NCBI GenBank assembly: GCA_905234505.1
Contig: CAJOIA010000012.1
Location: 1-52,201 of the forward strand
DNA length: 52,201 bases
Origin: an uncultured Selenomonadaceae bacterium
GTDB lineage: Bacteria > Bacillota > Negativicutes > Selenomonadales > Selenomonadaceae
Reading direction: 5' to 3'
The stretch's first letter is position 1. The number at the start of each line of letters is the position of its first letter. Shown piece after piece: positions 1-9,258 of this stretch. The position numbers were made by a program, and so were the translations under genes. The notes under the pieces were generated by a model, which did no database searches, was not told the DNA's origin, and saw only the letters and a list, made by a program, of their open reading frames with translations.

Positions 1-1258
1 ATATCTGAACCAAACGTAAGCTGTGGAAATAATTATCGACAAAATCATCAGCGGAAATGCGGTTTTCATAAAGCTGATAAATGAAATTGGTTTGCCGCGT
101 TGAGCCGCCATTGACGCCACAACAACATTTGCACTTGCGCCAATCAACGTACCATTGCCGCCCAGGCATGCGCCCAATGCTAAACTCCACCACATTGGTT
201 CTAAGTTCGATAAGCCCATTTCGCCCATATCTTTAATCAGCGGTATCAGCGTCGCAACGAAAGGAATATTATCAATGAACGCTGAAGCTATTGCACTCAT
301 CCACAAGATTAATATCGCCGTTGCCGGTACGCTGCCATTTGTAACTTTGATAGCCTCTGCCGCTAACATTTTTATAACGCCGGTTTCAACAAGCGCGCCG
401 ACCAAGACAAATAATCCCGCGAAGAAAAATATCGCAAGCCATTCGATTTTGCTAAGAATTTTGGCGATCATTTCTTCATTGTGCGAATACGTCACCAACA
501 GCAATAATCCTGCGCCTGTTAAAGCTGCAGTTGCCGTTTCCAAATGCAAGGCGCCGTGCATTACGAACATTGACATTGTAACTGCCAAAACGCCCAAGCA
601 TTTTTTTAACAAGACCGGATCTGTGATTTGGCTATATTCATTGAGCCTCATGACTTTATCTTGAAGTTCCTGTTGCGTGTGAAGTTTCGAGCCGTACATT
701 ATCAGCATTATCGCTATTGTAACCGCGAAAATAAATATCGCGGGCGGTGTCAAGTTGTAAATGAAGTCCATGAAGTTCAAACCGACTGCCGAGCCTATCA
801 TAATATTTGGCGGGTCTCCTACTAATGTTGCCGTACCGCCTATATTTGAGCTGATTATCTGCGCCATTAAAAACGGTTTCACGTCAACTTTTAATTGCGC
901 AGCTATGTTAAATGTTATCGGCACTGTCAGCAAAACCGTCGTTACGTTATCAAGTAAAGCTGAACATACTGCCGTCAATAAACTCAACGCTACCAAAAGT
1001 TTTACCGGTTGCGCCTTGACTTTTTTAGCTATTGAATAGCCCTGTTTCGCTGGTTATGTTGACAATTATCATCATTCCCATTAGCAGCCCGAGTGTGTTA
1101 AAGTCGATGTGGTGAATCGCCGTTTCCTGTGAAATGATGCCGAAAATTATCATTAACATTGCGCCGACTATGCCGACGATTGTTCTGTGAACTTTTTCAG
1201 AAATTATCAGCGCGTAGGCGGCAACGAAAATTGCTACCGCCACCGTTGTCATGTCCAT
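1..1258 (-). pseudogene. ArsB/NhaD-type (SLC13-like) ion permease, frameshifted and cut by the window edge
   Basis: This is a multi-pass inner-membrane permease of the ArsB/NhaD/CitM superfamily, probably an anion or Na+/H+ transporter; the substrate cannot be read from sequence. The first 77 codons (1258 to 1025) give two hydrophobic helices and end at a stop after SETGLFNS. The rest of the family sequence resumes in another frame from about 1037 (IAKKVKAQPVKLL) and stays open to base 1. It contains the family hallmarks DNVTTVLLTVP, a GGTATLVGDPPN loop, a second DNIPFVATLIPL repeat and a GGNGTLIGASANV loop. The break therefore removes one or two bases, or slightly more with flanking codons, near 1030-1037. 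The remainder would bring the protein to the usual length of about 420 residues. It may be a real pseudogene or an assembly error. The distal end lies outside the window. Confidence 0.75.
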
Positions 1259-1292
1259 TGCGTCACCCCTTTAATTAATGATTCGCGCAGGT

Positions 1293-1604
1293 TTAGAATT
1301 TTTTATCTGTCACGGTAAGGGTAATTTTTTCGCCGTCGCGTTTAATTTTGAAGTTGTAATCTTTGACGCCGGACGCTCCAAGTTCAATCTTCAGCGCGAG
1401 TAATTCCATTCCAAGCTTTTCAGTTAATTCTTTAGTGAATCCAGCCTTAGCAAGCGGCTCGGGCGGCGCTTCAGCGTCTTCGACTAAGCGGCGCTTTTCA
1501 GCTTTTTTTGCTGCTGTCAAAAGTTGCGCCTCTACCGATTGTTCCTCCACGTAATTTCTGATCATATCTTTATCCGTCAAGCCGCGTGGCGGTTTCTTCA
1601 TCAT
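1293..1604 (-). CDS. small conserved-looking hypothetical protein, 103 aa
   Basis: I do not recognise the family. The start is supported by AAAGGAG nine bases upstream of two consecutive ATG codons, and the next downstream start is the permease at 1258. The N-terminal half is Lys/Glu/Ala-rich and probably helical (residues 20-50). The C-terminal third (about residues 75-103) alternates charged and hydrophobic residues in a beta-like pattern ending in ITLTVTDKKF. There is no signal peptide, membrane segment or cysteine. It lies between glnS and the permease on the same strand, separated from glnS by a heptamer repeat element. It looks like a soluble cytoplasmic protein; no function is proposed. 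Confidence 0.6.
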   Translation of the reverse strand: MMKKPPRGLTDKDMIRNYVEEQSVEAQLLTAAKKAEKRRLVEDAEAPPEPLAKAGFTKELTEKLGMELLALKIELGASGVKDYNFKIKRDGEKITLTVTDKKF

Positions 1605-1628
1605 TGTTAAAAACTCCTTTCAGTCGTC

Positions 1629-1704
1629 TTTAGTGATTAGTGAGTAGTGGTTAGGGATTAGTGATTTTTTTCTACTCACTATTCACTAAACCCTAATCCC
1701 TAAC
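1629..1704. repeat. heptamer-type inverted repeat element (copy 1)
   Basis: One arm is built from degenerate TTAGTGA/TTAGGGA heptamers, followed by a short T-rich spacer and a complementary arm of CACTAATCCCTAA-type heptamers, so the element can fold into a long imperfect hairpin. It lies directly at the 3' end of glnS. The last glnS codons and its TAG stop (1693-1695 region) are formed by the repeat itself. Related copies are near 10836, 23110, 31003, 43916 and 48001. Confidence 0.8.
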
Positions 1705-3339
1705 TTTAGCCCAAGAATCTTTTAAACCGACAACTCGATTGAAAACTAAATGCTCGGGCGTGGTATCCTTGTCGACAACAAAATAACCCAGCCGCAAAAA
1801 TTGATAATGAGTACCCGCCGCCGTCCAACGAACCGAAGGCTCAATCAGCGCATTTTCAACAACAATAAGCGAATTTGGATTGAGCGCGCCGATAAAATCT
1901 TCCGGCAAATTTCCGCGTTCGTCAGTCGTCAAAAGGTAATCATACAGCCGCACTTCAGCCTTCAGCGCATGTTCAGCGCTAACCCAATGAATTGTGCCCT
2001 TGATTTTGCGGTTAGCAGTTTCGCCGCCTTGTTTTGAAGTTGGATCAATCGTGCAGTGCAATTCAATAACATTGCCCGCCGCGTCCTTTACAACTTCATT
2101 GCACTTGATAATGTAAGCATATTTCAGCCGCACTTCACCGCCAGGTTTCAAGCGGAAAAATTTTTTAGGCGCCTCTTCCATAAAATCGTCGCGCTCAATA
2201 AAAATTTCCCGAGTAAACGGCACATACCGGCTGGCGCTGCGCGAAGGATGATTTTCAGCGTAAAGATATTCAGTACCGGTGACATTCGTTAAAACAACTT
2301 TCAGCGGATTCAAAACAGCCATAACGCGGTCGGCATTTTTATTTAAATCCTCGCGGACGCAATGCTCTAACATCGCCACGTCAACCAAGCTATTGCTTTT
2401 CGCCACGCCGATTCTTTCGCAAAAATCACGAATAGCCGCCGGAGTAAAACCGCGCCGCCTCATTCCGGAAAGCGTCGGCATGCGTGGGTCATCCCAACCG
2501 CGAACGTGTTTTTCTTCAACGAGCTGTCGAAGTTTGCGCTTGCTGGTAATTGTGTTGGTTAAATCAAGCCGCGCAAATTCAATCTGTCTTGGACGACTGT
2601 TAACATCAAAACCAAGCGAATCAAGAAGCCAATCATAAAACGGGCGATGATCTTCAAATTCCAGCGTGCAAACCGAATGAGTTATGCCCTCGATAGCGTC
2701 TTCAAGTGGATGTGCAAAATCGTACATAGGATAAATCAGCCACTCGTCGCCGGTGTGGTGGTGCGTAGTGCGAGTAATGCGATAAATGACAGGGTCGCGC
2801 ATATTAATATTTGGAGACGCCATATCGATTTTGGCGCGCAAAACTTTTTCGCCGTCAGCAAATTCGCCCGCCTTCATACGCGCAAATAAATTTAAATTTT
2901 CTTCGACGCTGCGATTGCGGCAGGGGCTTTCTTTGCCAGGTTCAGTCAATGTGCCGCGATAAGCTTTAATTTCCTCCGCGCTCAAATCGTCAACATAAGC
3001 CAATCCGCGCCGCGTCAATTCGACAGCATAATCATAGAGCTTGCTGAAATAATCGGACGCAAAAAATTTCCTGTCGCCCCAATCGAAGCCAAGCCATTTA
3101 ATATCTTCCTGTATCGAATCGACGTATTCAACATCTTCTTTAGTTGGGTTAGTATCGTCAAAGCGCAGGTTGCAGACGCCATTATTAAAATTCGCCAATC
3201 CAAAATTCAGGCAAACAGATTTAGCGTGCCCAATGTGCAGATAACCATTTGGTTCGGGCGGAAAGCGCGTTACTATTCCATTAACATACTTGCCAGCCTT
3301 CAAATCATTGTCAATTTCCTGCTGAATAAAATTCGTCAT
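1693..3339 (-). CDS. glnS: glutaminyl-tRNA synthetase
   Basis: This cytoplasmic class I aminoacyl-tRNA synthetase attaches glutamine to tRNA-Gln. The class I ATP-binding signature HIGH is at residues 35-38, inside a [15 protein letters not shown] block. The KMSKS-like loop is ITSKRK at 264-269, the form usual in GlnRS. The central [12 protein letters not shown] block and the C-terminal anticodon-binding beta barrels complete a 548-residue protein of normal length. A purine-rich ribosome site (AAGGGG) precedes the ATG. The last residues (VRD) and the stop codon are contributed by the adjacent heptamer repeat. Its presence means tRNA-Gln can be charged directly, rather than only through the Glu-tRNA amidotransferase route. 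Confidence 0.97.
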   Translation of the reverse strand: MTNFIQQEIDNDLKAGKYVNGIVTRFPPEPNGYLHIGHAKSVCLNFGLANFNNGVCNLRFDDTNPTKEDVEYVDSIQEDIKWLGFDWGDRKFFASDYFSKLYDYAVELTRRGLAYVDDLSAEEIKAYRGTLTEPGKESPCRNRSVEENLNLFARMKAGEFADGEKVLRAKIDMASPNINMRDPVIYRITRTTHHHTGDEWLIYPMYDFAHPLEDAIEGITHSVCTLEFEDHRPFYDWLLDSLGFDVNSRPRQIEFARLDLTNTITSKRKLRQLVEEKHVRGWDDPRMPTLSGMRRRGFTPAAIRDFCERIGVAKSNSLVDVAMLEHCVREDLNKNADRVMAVLNPLKVVLTNVTGTEYLYAENHPSRSASRYVPFTREIFIERDDFMEEAPKKFFRLKPGGEVRLKYAYIIKCNEVVKDAAGNVIELHCTIDPTSKQGGETANRKIKGTIHWVSAEHALKAEVRLYDYLLTTDERGNLPEDFIGALNPNSLIVVENALIEPSVRWTAAGTHYQFLRLGYFVVDKDTTPEHLVFNRVVGLKDSWAKVRD

Positions 3340-3375
3340 ATAATCGCCCCTTGTAAAAAAACTTAATCAAATTGA

Positions 3376-3481
3376 GAGGCGCGCAAGGACGCGCGCCTCA
3401 ATGCGGCGAACTAGTCGCGTGACGCGACTATCTGAGCCGCGCTTTTCTTTGCTGGCGTTTCTTTTCCAGAAAAGAAATGCC
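3376..3481 (-). repeat. 3'-end hairpin element, copy D (subtype with inner dyad)
   Basis: Read on the minus strand it starts 5 bases after the HD-protein stop with GGCATTTCTTTT and then AAGAAACGCCAGCAAAGAAA. A GTCGCG/CGCGAC inner dyad follows. It ends in the hairpin GAGGCGCGCG-TCCTTG-CGCGCCTC (3376-3399). It shares its head with the copies at 8071, 27972 and 35567 and, like them, points in the direction of the gene just upstream. It most resembles the copy at 27972. A transcription-termination or mRNA 3'-end role is inferred from position and structure. Confidence 0.75.
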
Positions 3482-3486
3482 GACCA

Positions 3487-4266
3487 TCATTTACCGATAA
3501 TTTTATTGACATATTCGCGCAGAAGTTTAACGCCCTTAGCAACTTTTTCATCCATCGGCAGATTTTCAACAATCTTTTCAATATAGCCGCGTTCGACAAT
3601 TTTTCTCATCGTCCAGGCAAAATTAACATCATAAATCCACATCAGCCGAACAATTTTTCTGTCGCCATTGGTGCGAATTAAGCGATAATCTGTTTGCTCG
3701 CCGCGCATAAATTTTTCAACAAAATCCGGACTAATTTCAGCTCGCGCCTTGCCTTTAATAAATTTGGGCATTTTATCGGCGTTCTCCTGCGCGAGGTATG
3801 GCTCAAGCACGCGGTAAATATCAAGCTTATCTGCATCGCGAATCACTTTAGCAAATAAAAGTCTCCTCTCGCTGTCGGTCGGCGCAATTTCTTTTTTATT
3901 ATGCTGACTAATCGCAAATTTCACAATCTCAAAATCGGCGGCGTCCAATTTCTTAAAAAAATCCAGCTCATTAATAACTTTTATTCCTAAATCGGCGTGG
4001 TCTTCAGAATCAGCATCATTGAAAGTTTTGTAAACGCTGTATTGCCGAAACCGCCCAACATCATGGAACAAGCCAATAATTTCTGCCAGTTCAATATCAT
4101 GCTGAGAAAAATTTAAATTCTTAGCCAGCTCAACGCTATTAGCCGTAACGTAGCCGGTATGTTTTTCCTTAATCAAAATCCCTTGCTGAACTTCGGCGTC
4201 TTCGCTGTAAAAACTTTTCATATAATTCGTCATCCATTGGTGCATTTCGTTAAGAATTTCGCGCAA
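3487..4266 (-). CDS. HD-domain phosphohydrolase
   Basis: A 259-residue cytoplasmic metal-dependent phosphohydrolase of the HD superfamily. The metal-binding set is visible: His36 (KHTGYV), the HD doublet at 68-69 (FHDVGRF), His90 (EDHADLG) and a later Asp in RDADKLDIYRV near residue 145. The fold is shared by enzymes acting on nucleotides or cyclic nucleotides, so the substrate is unknown. The start is a TTG seven bases after an AGGTGGTG ribosome site. The gene stands between ctsR and glnS and is followed immediately by hairpin element D. Confidence 0.85.
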   Translation of the reverse strand: MREILNEMHQWMTNYMKSFYSEDAEVQQGILIKEKHTGYVTANSVELAKNLNFSQHDIELAEIIGLFHDVGRFRQYSVYKTFNDADSEDHADLGIKVINELDFFKKLDAADFEIVKFAISQHNKKEIAPTDSERRLLFAKVIRDADKLDIYRVLEPYLAQENADKMPKFIKGKARAEISPDFVEKFMRGEQTDYRLIRTNGDRKIVRLMWIYDVNFAWTMRKIVERGYIEKIVENLPMDEKVAKGVKLLREYVNKIIGK

Positions 4267-4332
4267 AATTCATCACCACCTTTTTAAAAATTAACCAATA
4301 TATTATAACAGATTAAATCAAATTTGGAATAC

Positions 4333-4370
4333 GCAAAAATAAAAAACTCTCCAGCCGAAACTGGAGAGCC
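4333..4370 (-). terminator. rho-independent terminator of ctsR
   Basis: On the minus strand GGCTCTCCAG-TTTCGG-CTGGAGAG forms a perfect 8-bp stem followed by a run of T. It lies 22 bases beyond the ctsR stop, separating ctsR from the HD-domain gene. Confidence 0.9.
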
Positions 4371-4391
4371 ACGAAAATTTTTAATCAGTTG

Positions 4392-4859
4392 TTAAGTAAT
4401 ATTGGCGAGCGTCACGAAAATGGAGCGAATTAACTTTGCACGCTCAACAGCAGAAATTTTTTCGCTACGATAAAAATTAGCCGTGATTTGAGCGATAATT
4501 TCAGCCTCGCGCCGCGTTATAAATTTATTCGCCAAAAGAAAATCCAGCCTCGACTTAATTCCTTCAAACGGCGTATCGGGATTTATTTTATTAATCATGT
4601 CCTCATACATTAATTTTTTCTCAAGCGCCGTGTCCTCAACAATGGTGATGCGAATGTAGCCGCCCATACCGCGCCGAGATTCGACGATAAAGCCGCGCTC
4701 GTGAGTAAATCGTGTACTCAAAACGTAGCTAATTTGCGACGGCGCACAGCTAATTTTATCGGCAAGTTCCGTCCGTTTCAATTCAACGCTGCCTTCCTGT
4801 TTTTCGGAAAGTTGCTTGAGAATATAATCTTCAATCGTGTCAGCTTTGTTATTCAACAT
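4392..4859 (-). CDS. ctsR: CtsR-family heat-shock repressor
   Basis: This cytoplasmic DNA-binding repressor controls clp and other class III stress genes in Firmicutes. The sequence has the family's N-terminal winged-helix block (NNKADTIEDYILKQL, then CAPSQISYVLSTRFT), the signature wing RGMGGYIRI near residues 62-70, and a helical C-terminal domain. At 155 residues the length is normal. I chose ATG 4859 (MLNNKADT) because GAGGTG sits about seven bases before it; a GTG three codons upstream would bury that site. Unusually, it is not followed by mcsA, mcsB or clpC but by its own terminator, so it is an orphan regulator here. Divergent from dnaG. Confidence 0.92.
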   Translation of the reverse strand: MLNNKADTIEDYILKQLSEKQEGSVELKRTELADKISCAPSQISYVLSTRFTHERGFIVESRRGMGGYIRITIVEDTALEKKLMYEDMINKINPDTPFEGIKSRLDFLLANKFITRREAEIIAQITANFYRSEKISAVERAKLIRSIFVTLANIT

Positions 4860-4882
4860 AAAAATCACCTCGACTTTTTGAT

Positions 4883-4911
4883 ATTATATTTGTTGTTTTG
4901 ACATTTTGCAA
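4883..4911 (-). promoter_or_regulatory. sigma-A type promoter for ctsR
   Basis: On the minus strand TTGCAA (4911-4906) and TATAAT (4888-4883) are separated by exactly 17 bases, with the ctsR start about 24 bases further on. A GTCAAAA stretch falls between the two boxes and could be half of a CtsR operator, but a proper tandem heptad is not present. Confidence 0.7.
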
Positions 4912-4984
4912 GTAAAAATTCTTAAAAACGCAAAAAAGGAAATTTACGAATAACAGGGAATATATAAAACCGGAGGTAATGCTT

Positions 4985-6772
4985 ATGGCTATCGCAGAAT
5001 TGGACGAGTTTGTCAATAAAGTTAGAGAACGCTCGGATATTTACGCGGTAGTTTCCAGGTACATAGCGCTGAATTTTAAGGGCGGACGATATTGGGCGTG
5101 CTGTCCATTTCATAACGAAAAAACTGCTTCATTTACGATTTCGCCGGATAAGGGAATGTTTTATTGTTTCGGCTGTCATCAAGGCGGAAATGTTTTTAAG
5201 TTTATTTCGTTGATGGAAAATATTTCCTATTTCGACGCGATAAAATTGCAGGCGGAACGGCTCGGAATAGCTTTACCTTCGCGAAAAAAAACTCCGGCGG
5301 AACTTAAACTTGAGCAAGAAAGAAAATCACTTTTAAACATAATGACGCTAACACAAGAATTTTATCATAATAGCTTAGTAAAAACCGTTGCAGGCGAAAA
5401 ATGCAGGAAATATCTTGCGGCGCGTGGAATAACAAGCGGCGTGATTGATAAATTCAAGTTAGGTTATGCGCCGGATTCTTGGGACGCTCTTACAAAAACG
5501 CTGAGAAGTCGCGGTTTCGACGATAAACAGTTATTAGCGACAGGTGTGGCTCATGACAAGCAAAGCGGCGCGGGTGTTTATGACAGAATGCGCGACAGAA
5601 TGATTATCCCGATTGCTGATATTAACGGCAATGTCGTGGGATTTGGCGGGCGCATTTTGAACGAGGGCGAACCTAAATATTTGAATACACCAGAGACTGC
5701 GATTTTTATTAAAGGTAAATTGCTTTTCGGTCTTGACAAAGCGACGCGGGCGATAAATGCGGAAAATTGCGCGGTAGTTGTTGAAGGTTACATGGACGCA
5801 ATTTCATTAGCGAGCGCGGGAATTGAAAATGTTGTAGCGACTTTAGGCACGGCTTTTTCTGCCGAGCACGCGAAACTTTTAATGAGGTATACGCGGCGAA
5901 TAATTTTATGCTACGACAGCGACGAAGCGGGACAACGGGCGACTATGAGAGCATTGCCGATAATTCAAAATGCAGGCGCTGAAGTTTTTGTTGTGGCAGT
6001 TCCCGATGGCAAAGATCCAGATGAATTTGTACGCAAGCATGGCAAGGCGGCTTTTGAAAATCTCTTGAAAAATGCTTTGCCTTTCGTGGATTATAAAATC
6101 CAATATATTCTTGCTCGCGCAGATGTTTTGTCGACTAGTGGAAGATCGAAGGCGCTTCGGTCGCTTTTACCGATTTTGTCTGAAATTAACGACGCCGTGC
6201 TTCAAATTGATTATTGCAGAAAAATAGCTGCAGCGCTTGTGCTTAACGAAAGTGCGGTTCTTGATGAATGGCGAAAATTTTCAAAGTCCAATTCCAGCGG
6301 TAAAACCATTAAAAAACCGACTGTGCGAGATGACGATATAATTCAGCGGTCGGGTAGTGCGATTATCAAAAAAGCGTGGCATGATGGTGACGTTTTAAGT
6401 TACGTGCTGGCAACTTTGCCCAAAGAAATTTTTATTGAAGTTCACCGCGAAATTCTCAACTACTTTGAAAAGTGCCGTGAAATGGAAAAACATCCTAGCG
6501 ATATTAGCGCGGCTGAAGAACTGAGCGCAGAGGCAAATGCGGAACTTTCCAGAATCTTAACAGGAGAAGTTAATGATTCTGACGAGTTAATTTCAATGGC
6601 GTATGAAAATTCGATAAAGGCTTTGCGGCGGATTGTATTAAAGGCTCAATATGAAAAAGCCCGCCGAGAAACTGAAGAATATTTAAAATCCGGCGACGAA
6701 GCGGCAATGAGAGTTGCATTTCAAAAATCGCTGGAAATTCAAAAGGAATTGAATAAACTTATGATAAAATAA
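4985..6772 (+). CDS. dnaG: DNA primase
   Basis: This enzyme synthesises RNA primers at the replication fork. It has an N-terminal CHC2 zinc-binding domain ([12 protein letters not shown], then [10 protein letters not shown], about residues 38-65), a catalytic core with the primase lead-in GFGGRIL, a Toprim domain ([12 protein letters not shown] near 262 and CYDSDEAG near 308) and a helical C-terminal helicase-interaction region. The 595-residue length is normal. ATG 4985 is preferred over ATG 4979 because the GGAGG site ends at 4975 and would be too close to the earlier codon. The gene is directly upstream of rpoD with an 17-base gap, the familiar macromolecular-synthesis operon order. Confidence 0.97.
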   Translation: MAIAELDEFVNKVRERSDIYAVVSRYIALNFKGGRYWACCPFHNEKTASFTISPDKGMFYCFGCHQGGNVFKFISLMENISYFDAIKLQAERLGIALPSRKKTPAELKLEQERKSLLNIMTLTQEFYHNSLVKTVAGEKCRKYLAARGITSGVIDKFKLGYAPDSWDALTKTLRSRGFDDKQLLATGVAHDKQSGAGVYDRMRDRMIIPIADINGNVVGFGGRILNEGEPKYLNTPETAIFIKGKLLFGLDKATRAINAENCAVVVEGYMDAISLASAGIENVVATLGTAFSAEHAKLLMRYTRRIILCYDSDEAGQRATMRALPIIQNAGAEVFVVAVPDGKDPDEFVRKHGKAAFENLLKNALPFVDYKIQYILARADVLSTSGRSKALRSLLPILSEINDAVLQIDYCRKIAAALVLNESAVLDEWRKFSKSNSSGKTIKKPTVRDDDIIQRSGSAIIKKAWHDGDVLSYVLATLPKEIFIEVHREILNYFEKCREMEKHPSDISAAEELSAEANAELSRILTGEVNDSDELISMAYENSIKALRRIVLKAQYEKARRETEEYLKSGDEAAMRVAFQKSLEIQKELNKLMIK

Positions 6773-6789
6773 ATGAAAGGAGCTACAGC

Positions 6790-8019
6790 ATGACAGAAAA
6801 AATTGGAGCTGTCGCGGTAGGGAAAACCAAAACTGCTAGCGAAAAAATTAAAACTGTCGGCGCAGAAAATACAAAGACTGTCGAGCCGCTTGGAGATGGC
6901 GTTAATCGTAGCTCTCAAATAGTGTCGATGCTCTTTGATAAAGCCACCAAAAATGGCAATAAGTTATCTCAGGTTGAACTGATTGAGGCTACTCAGCGCC
7001 CTGATTTACCTGCTGAAAAAGAAGCGGCTGAATTTGACTACATTTATTCGGATTTGGCGACTAAGGGCATTGAAATAATTGACGACAAGGACAGCCCCGA
7101 CGAACCGATTATTGATTCAGTTGATATTCCGGTAGAAACAGATCACGAAAAATCTGCCGATAATGTTGATTTAACTATTCCGGACGGCGTAACGATTGAT
7201 GACCCAGTGCGAATGTATTTGAAAGAAATTGGACGTGTTCCTCTTTTGACAGCTCAACAGGAAATTGAATTAGCCAAACGAATGGAACAGGGCGACGGCA
7301 GTGCTCAAAAAGAATTGGCAGAAGCTAATTTGCGTCTGGTAGTCAGCATTGCTAAGCGTTATGTCGGGCGTGGTATGATGTTTCTGGATTTAATTCAAGA
7401 AGGTAATTTAGGGCTTATCAAGGCGGTTGAAAAATTCGACTACAACAAAGGCTATAAATTTTCGACCTACGCCACCTGGTGGATTCGTCAAGCCATAACG
7501 CGCGCCATTGCCGACCAAGCACGCACGATTCGTATTCCTGTTCATATGGTCGAAACAATTAACAAACTGATTCGCGTTTCGCGGCAACTTTTACAGAAAC
7601 ACGGACGCGAACCAACTGCTGAAGAAATTGCTAAAGAAATGGAATTGCCGGTTGATAGAGTTCGCGAGATTATGAAAATCGCTCAAGAACCTGTGTCATT
7701 AGAGACTCCGATTGGCGAAGAAGAAGATTCGCACTTAGGTGATTTCATTGAAGATCATGACGCTCAAGCGCCCGCTGATGTTGCTTCGTTTACCCTTTTA
7801 AAAGAACAACTTGCTGAAGTTTTAGATACCCTGACAACGCGAGAAAAGCAAGTTTTAATGCTGCGTTTTGGGCTTGACGACGGCAAGGCTCGCACTCTTG
7901 AAGAAGTTGGTAAAAATTTCCACGTCACCCGCGAAAGAATTCGCCAAATTGAAGCTAAAGCGCTCAGAAAACTTCGCCACCCCAGCCGCAGTAAAAAACT
8001 GAAAGATTTCCTCGAATAA
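6790..8019 (+). CDS. rpoD: primary sigma factor (sigma-70/sigma-A)
   Basis: Housekeeping RNA polymerase sigma subunit, 409 residues. After a variable acidic N-terminus (about 1-135) come region 1.2 ([17 protein letters not shown]), region 2 with the -10 recognition and melting helix ([19 protein letters not shown]), region 3 (HMVETINKL...[10 protein letters not shown]) and region 4 with the -35 helix-turn-helix ([20 protein letters not shown]). An AAAGGAG site lies nine bases before the ATG. It is cotranscribed with dnaG and followed by a clear terminator. The promoters I see in the window (TTGnnn-17-TATAAT) fit such a factor. Confidence 0.98.
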   Translation: MTEKIGAVAVGKTKTASEKIKTVGAENTKTVEPLGDGVNRSSQIVSMLFDKATKNGNKLSQVELIEATQRPDLPAEKEAAEFDYIYSDLATKGIEIIDDKDSPDEPIIDSVDIPVETDHEKSADNVDLTIPDGVTIDDPVRMYLKEIGRVPLLTAQQEIELAKRMEQGDGSAQKELAEANLRLVVSIAKRYVGRGMMFLDLIQEGNLGLIKAVEKFDYNKGYKFSTYATWWIRQAITRAIADQARTIRIPVHMVETINKLIRVSRQLLQKHGREPTAEEIAKEMELPVDRVREIMKIAQEPVSLETPIGEEEDSHLGDFIEDHDAQAPADVASFTLLKEQLAEVLDTLTTREKQVLMLRFGLDDGKARTLEEVGKNFHVTRERIRQIEAKALRKLRHPSRSKKLKDFLE

Positions 8020-8028
8020 AAAAAATTA

Positions 8029-8056
8029 GACCATCGTAAAACGCGGTGGTCTTTTT
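8029..8056 (+). terminator. terminator after rpoD
   Basis: A GACCA stem pairs with TGGTC (8029-8033 with 8047-8051), with a few further inner pairs, and is followed by TTTTT. It starts ten bases past the rpoD stop. Hairpin element A follows it, so rpoD has two consecutive hairpins. Confidence 0.8.
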
Positions 8057-8070
8057 AATAATCGTAATTT

Positions 8071-8268
8071 GGCATTTCTTTCTTTTTGTAAAAATAAAGA
8101 AACGCCTGCGCGGTTTGCGAAAGCAAAGCGTGCTCTTTAGTACAAAGAAAGAAAAACAAAATAGGATCGGAGATCAGACAAGAACGATTAAAAAAATAAT
8201 ATACAGCCGCGCAGATTTTCAGTCCTGAAAATGGCGCGGAACCGCCCATCCTTGGGCGGTTTCTTTTG
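8071..8268 (+). repeat. 3'-end hairpin element, copy A (long subtype)
   Basis: It begins GGCATTTCTTTCTTTTTG and AAAGAAACGCC and continues through AAAGAAAGAAAAACAAAATA, a GATCAGACA block and ACAGCCGCGCA. It ends in the hairpin ACCGCCCA-TCC-TTGGGCGGT (8241-8260) followed by a T-rich tail. The same block order is found at 35567-35737. Two short open frames across it (8046-8228 plus and 8055-8249 minus) are by-products of the repeat, not genes. It fills the gap between the convergent genes rpoD and hemB. Confidence 0.8.
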
Positions 8269-8274
8269 TTTAAA

Positions 8275-9249
8275 TTAGTTTCTTAGCCACTCAGCAACTT
8301 CCAGCGCATAATAGCTAATTATAATGTCTGCTCCCGCGCGCTTCATCGAGGTTAAACTTTCTAATACTATTCGCCGCTCATCTATCCAACCATTTTCCGC
8401 CGCCGCCTTAATCATCGCATATTCGCCGCTCACATTGTACACCGCAACCGGTAAATTTATTCCTGCGCGAACTTTAGCAACAACATCCAAATACGCTAAC
8501 GCTGGCTTCACCATTATAATATCTGCGCCTTCCGCCACGTCAAGCGAAACTTCCTTAAGCGCCTCCCGAATATTCGCGTAGTCCATTTGATATTGCTTCC
8601 TGTCGCCAAATTGCGGTGCACTATCCGCTGCCTCTCGAAATGGTCCATAAAAACCCGAGGCGTATTTCACCGCGTAGCTCATTATCGCCACATTCCCAAA
8701 ACTTTTTTCATCAAGCGCCTCACGTATCGCCGCTATTCGCCCGTCCATCATATCCGAAGGCGCAATTATATCAGCGCCAGATTCAGCTTGACTTATCGCC
8801 ACTTTCTGCAACAATTTTAAAGTCTCGTCGTTGTCAACGTAATTGCCGCACAATTTCCCGCAATGCCCATGATTTGTATATTGGCAAAGGCAAACGTCAC
8901 CAACAATCAGCAATTCCGGTACAGATTTTTTTATCCCACTTATCGCGCGCTGAACCGGACTGGTCATATCCCAAGCGCCGCTTCCAATTTCGTCCTTGTA
9001 TTCGGGCAATCCAAAAATTTCAATCGCCGGTAAACCCAAATCTGCAATTTTCTTAGCCAATTCCACCGCATTATCTACCGATAAATGATAGCAATTCGGC
9101 ATACTCGAAATTTCTTCACGAACATTTTCGCCTGGCACGACGAATATTGGATAAATTAAATCCTGCACGTCAAGCGTAGTTTCTCGTACCAACGCGCGCA
9201 TTTTTTCCGAAATCCTCAAGCGACGTGGTCTTATCCTTGTGTCGAACAT
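8275..9249 (-). CDS. hemB: delta-aminolevulinic acid dehydratase (porphobilinogen synthase)
   Basis: Condenses two 5-aminolevulinate molecules to porphobilinogen, the second common step of tetrapyrrole synthesis. The 324-residue protein has the zinc-ligand cysteines in CLCQYTNHGHCGKLC, one Schiff-base lysine in MSYAVKYASGFYGPFR and the second in DIIMVKPALAYLD, all as in the zinc-type family. GAGGTG precedes the ATG. It lies ten bases downstream of the cobA-hemD fusion on the same strand, so three tetrapyrrole steps are probably cotranscribed. Confidence 0.97.
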   Translation of the reverse strand: MFDTRIRPRRLRISEKMRALVRETTLDVQDLIYPIFVVPGENVREEISSMPNCYHLSVDNAVELAKKIADLGLPAIEIFGLPEYKDEIGSGAWDMTSPVQRAISGIKKSVPELLIVGDVCLCQYTNHGHCGKLCGNYVDNDETLKLLQKVAISQAESGADIIAPSDMMDGRIAAIREALDEKSFGNVAIMSYAVKYASGFYGPFREAADSAPQFGDRKQYQMDYANIREALKEVSLDVAEGADIIMVKPALAYLDVVAKVRAGINLPVAVYNVSGEYAMIKAAAENGWIDERRIVLESLTSMKRAGADIIISYYALEVAEWLRN

Positions 9250-9258
9250 TTTTTCACC

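Noticed and set aside
155-1039. Plus-strand open frames of 169 and 92 codons
   Set aside because: They are antisense to the permease frame, which carries recognisable family motifs on the minus strand.
4890-4911. CtsR operator overlapping the ctsR promoter
   Set aside because: Only one GTCAAAA-like half is convincing; the required tandem GGTCAAA spacing is absent.
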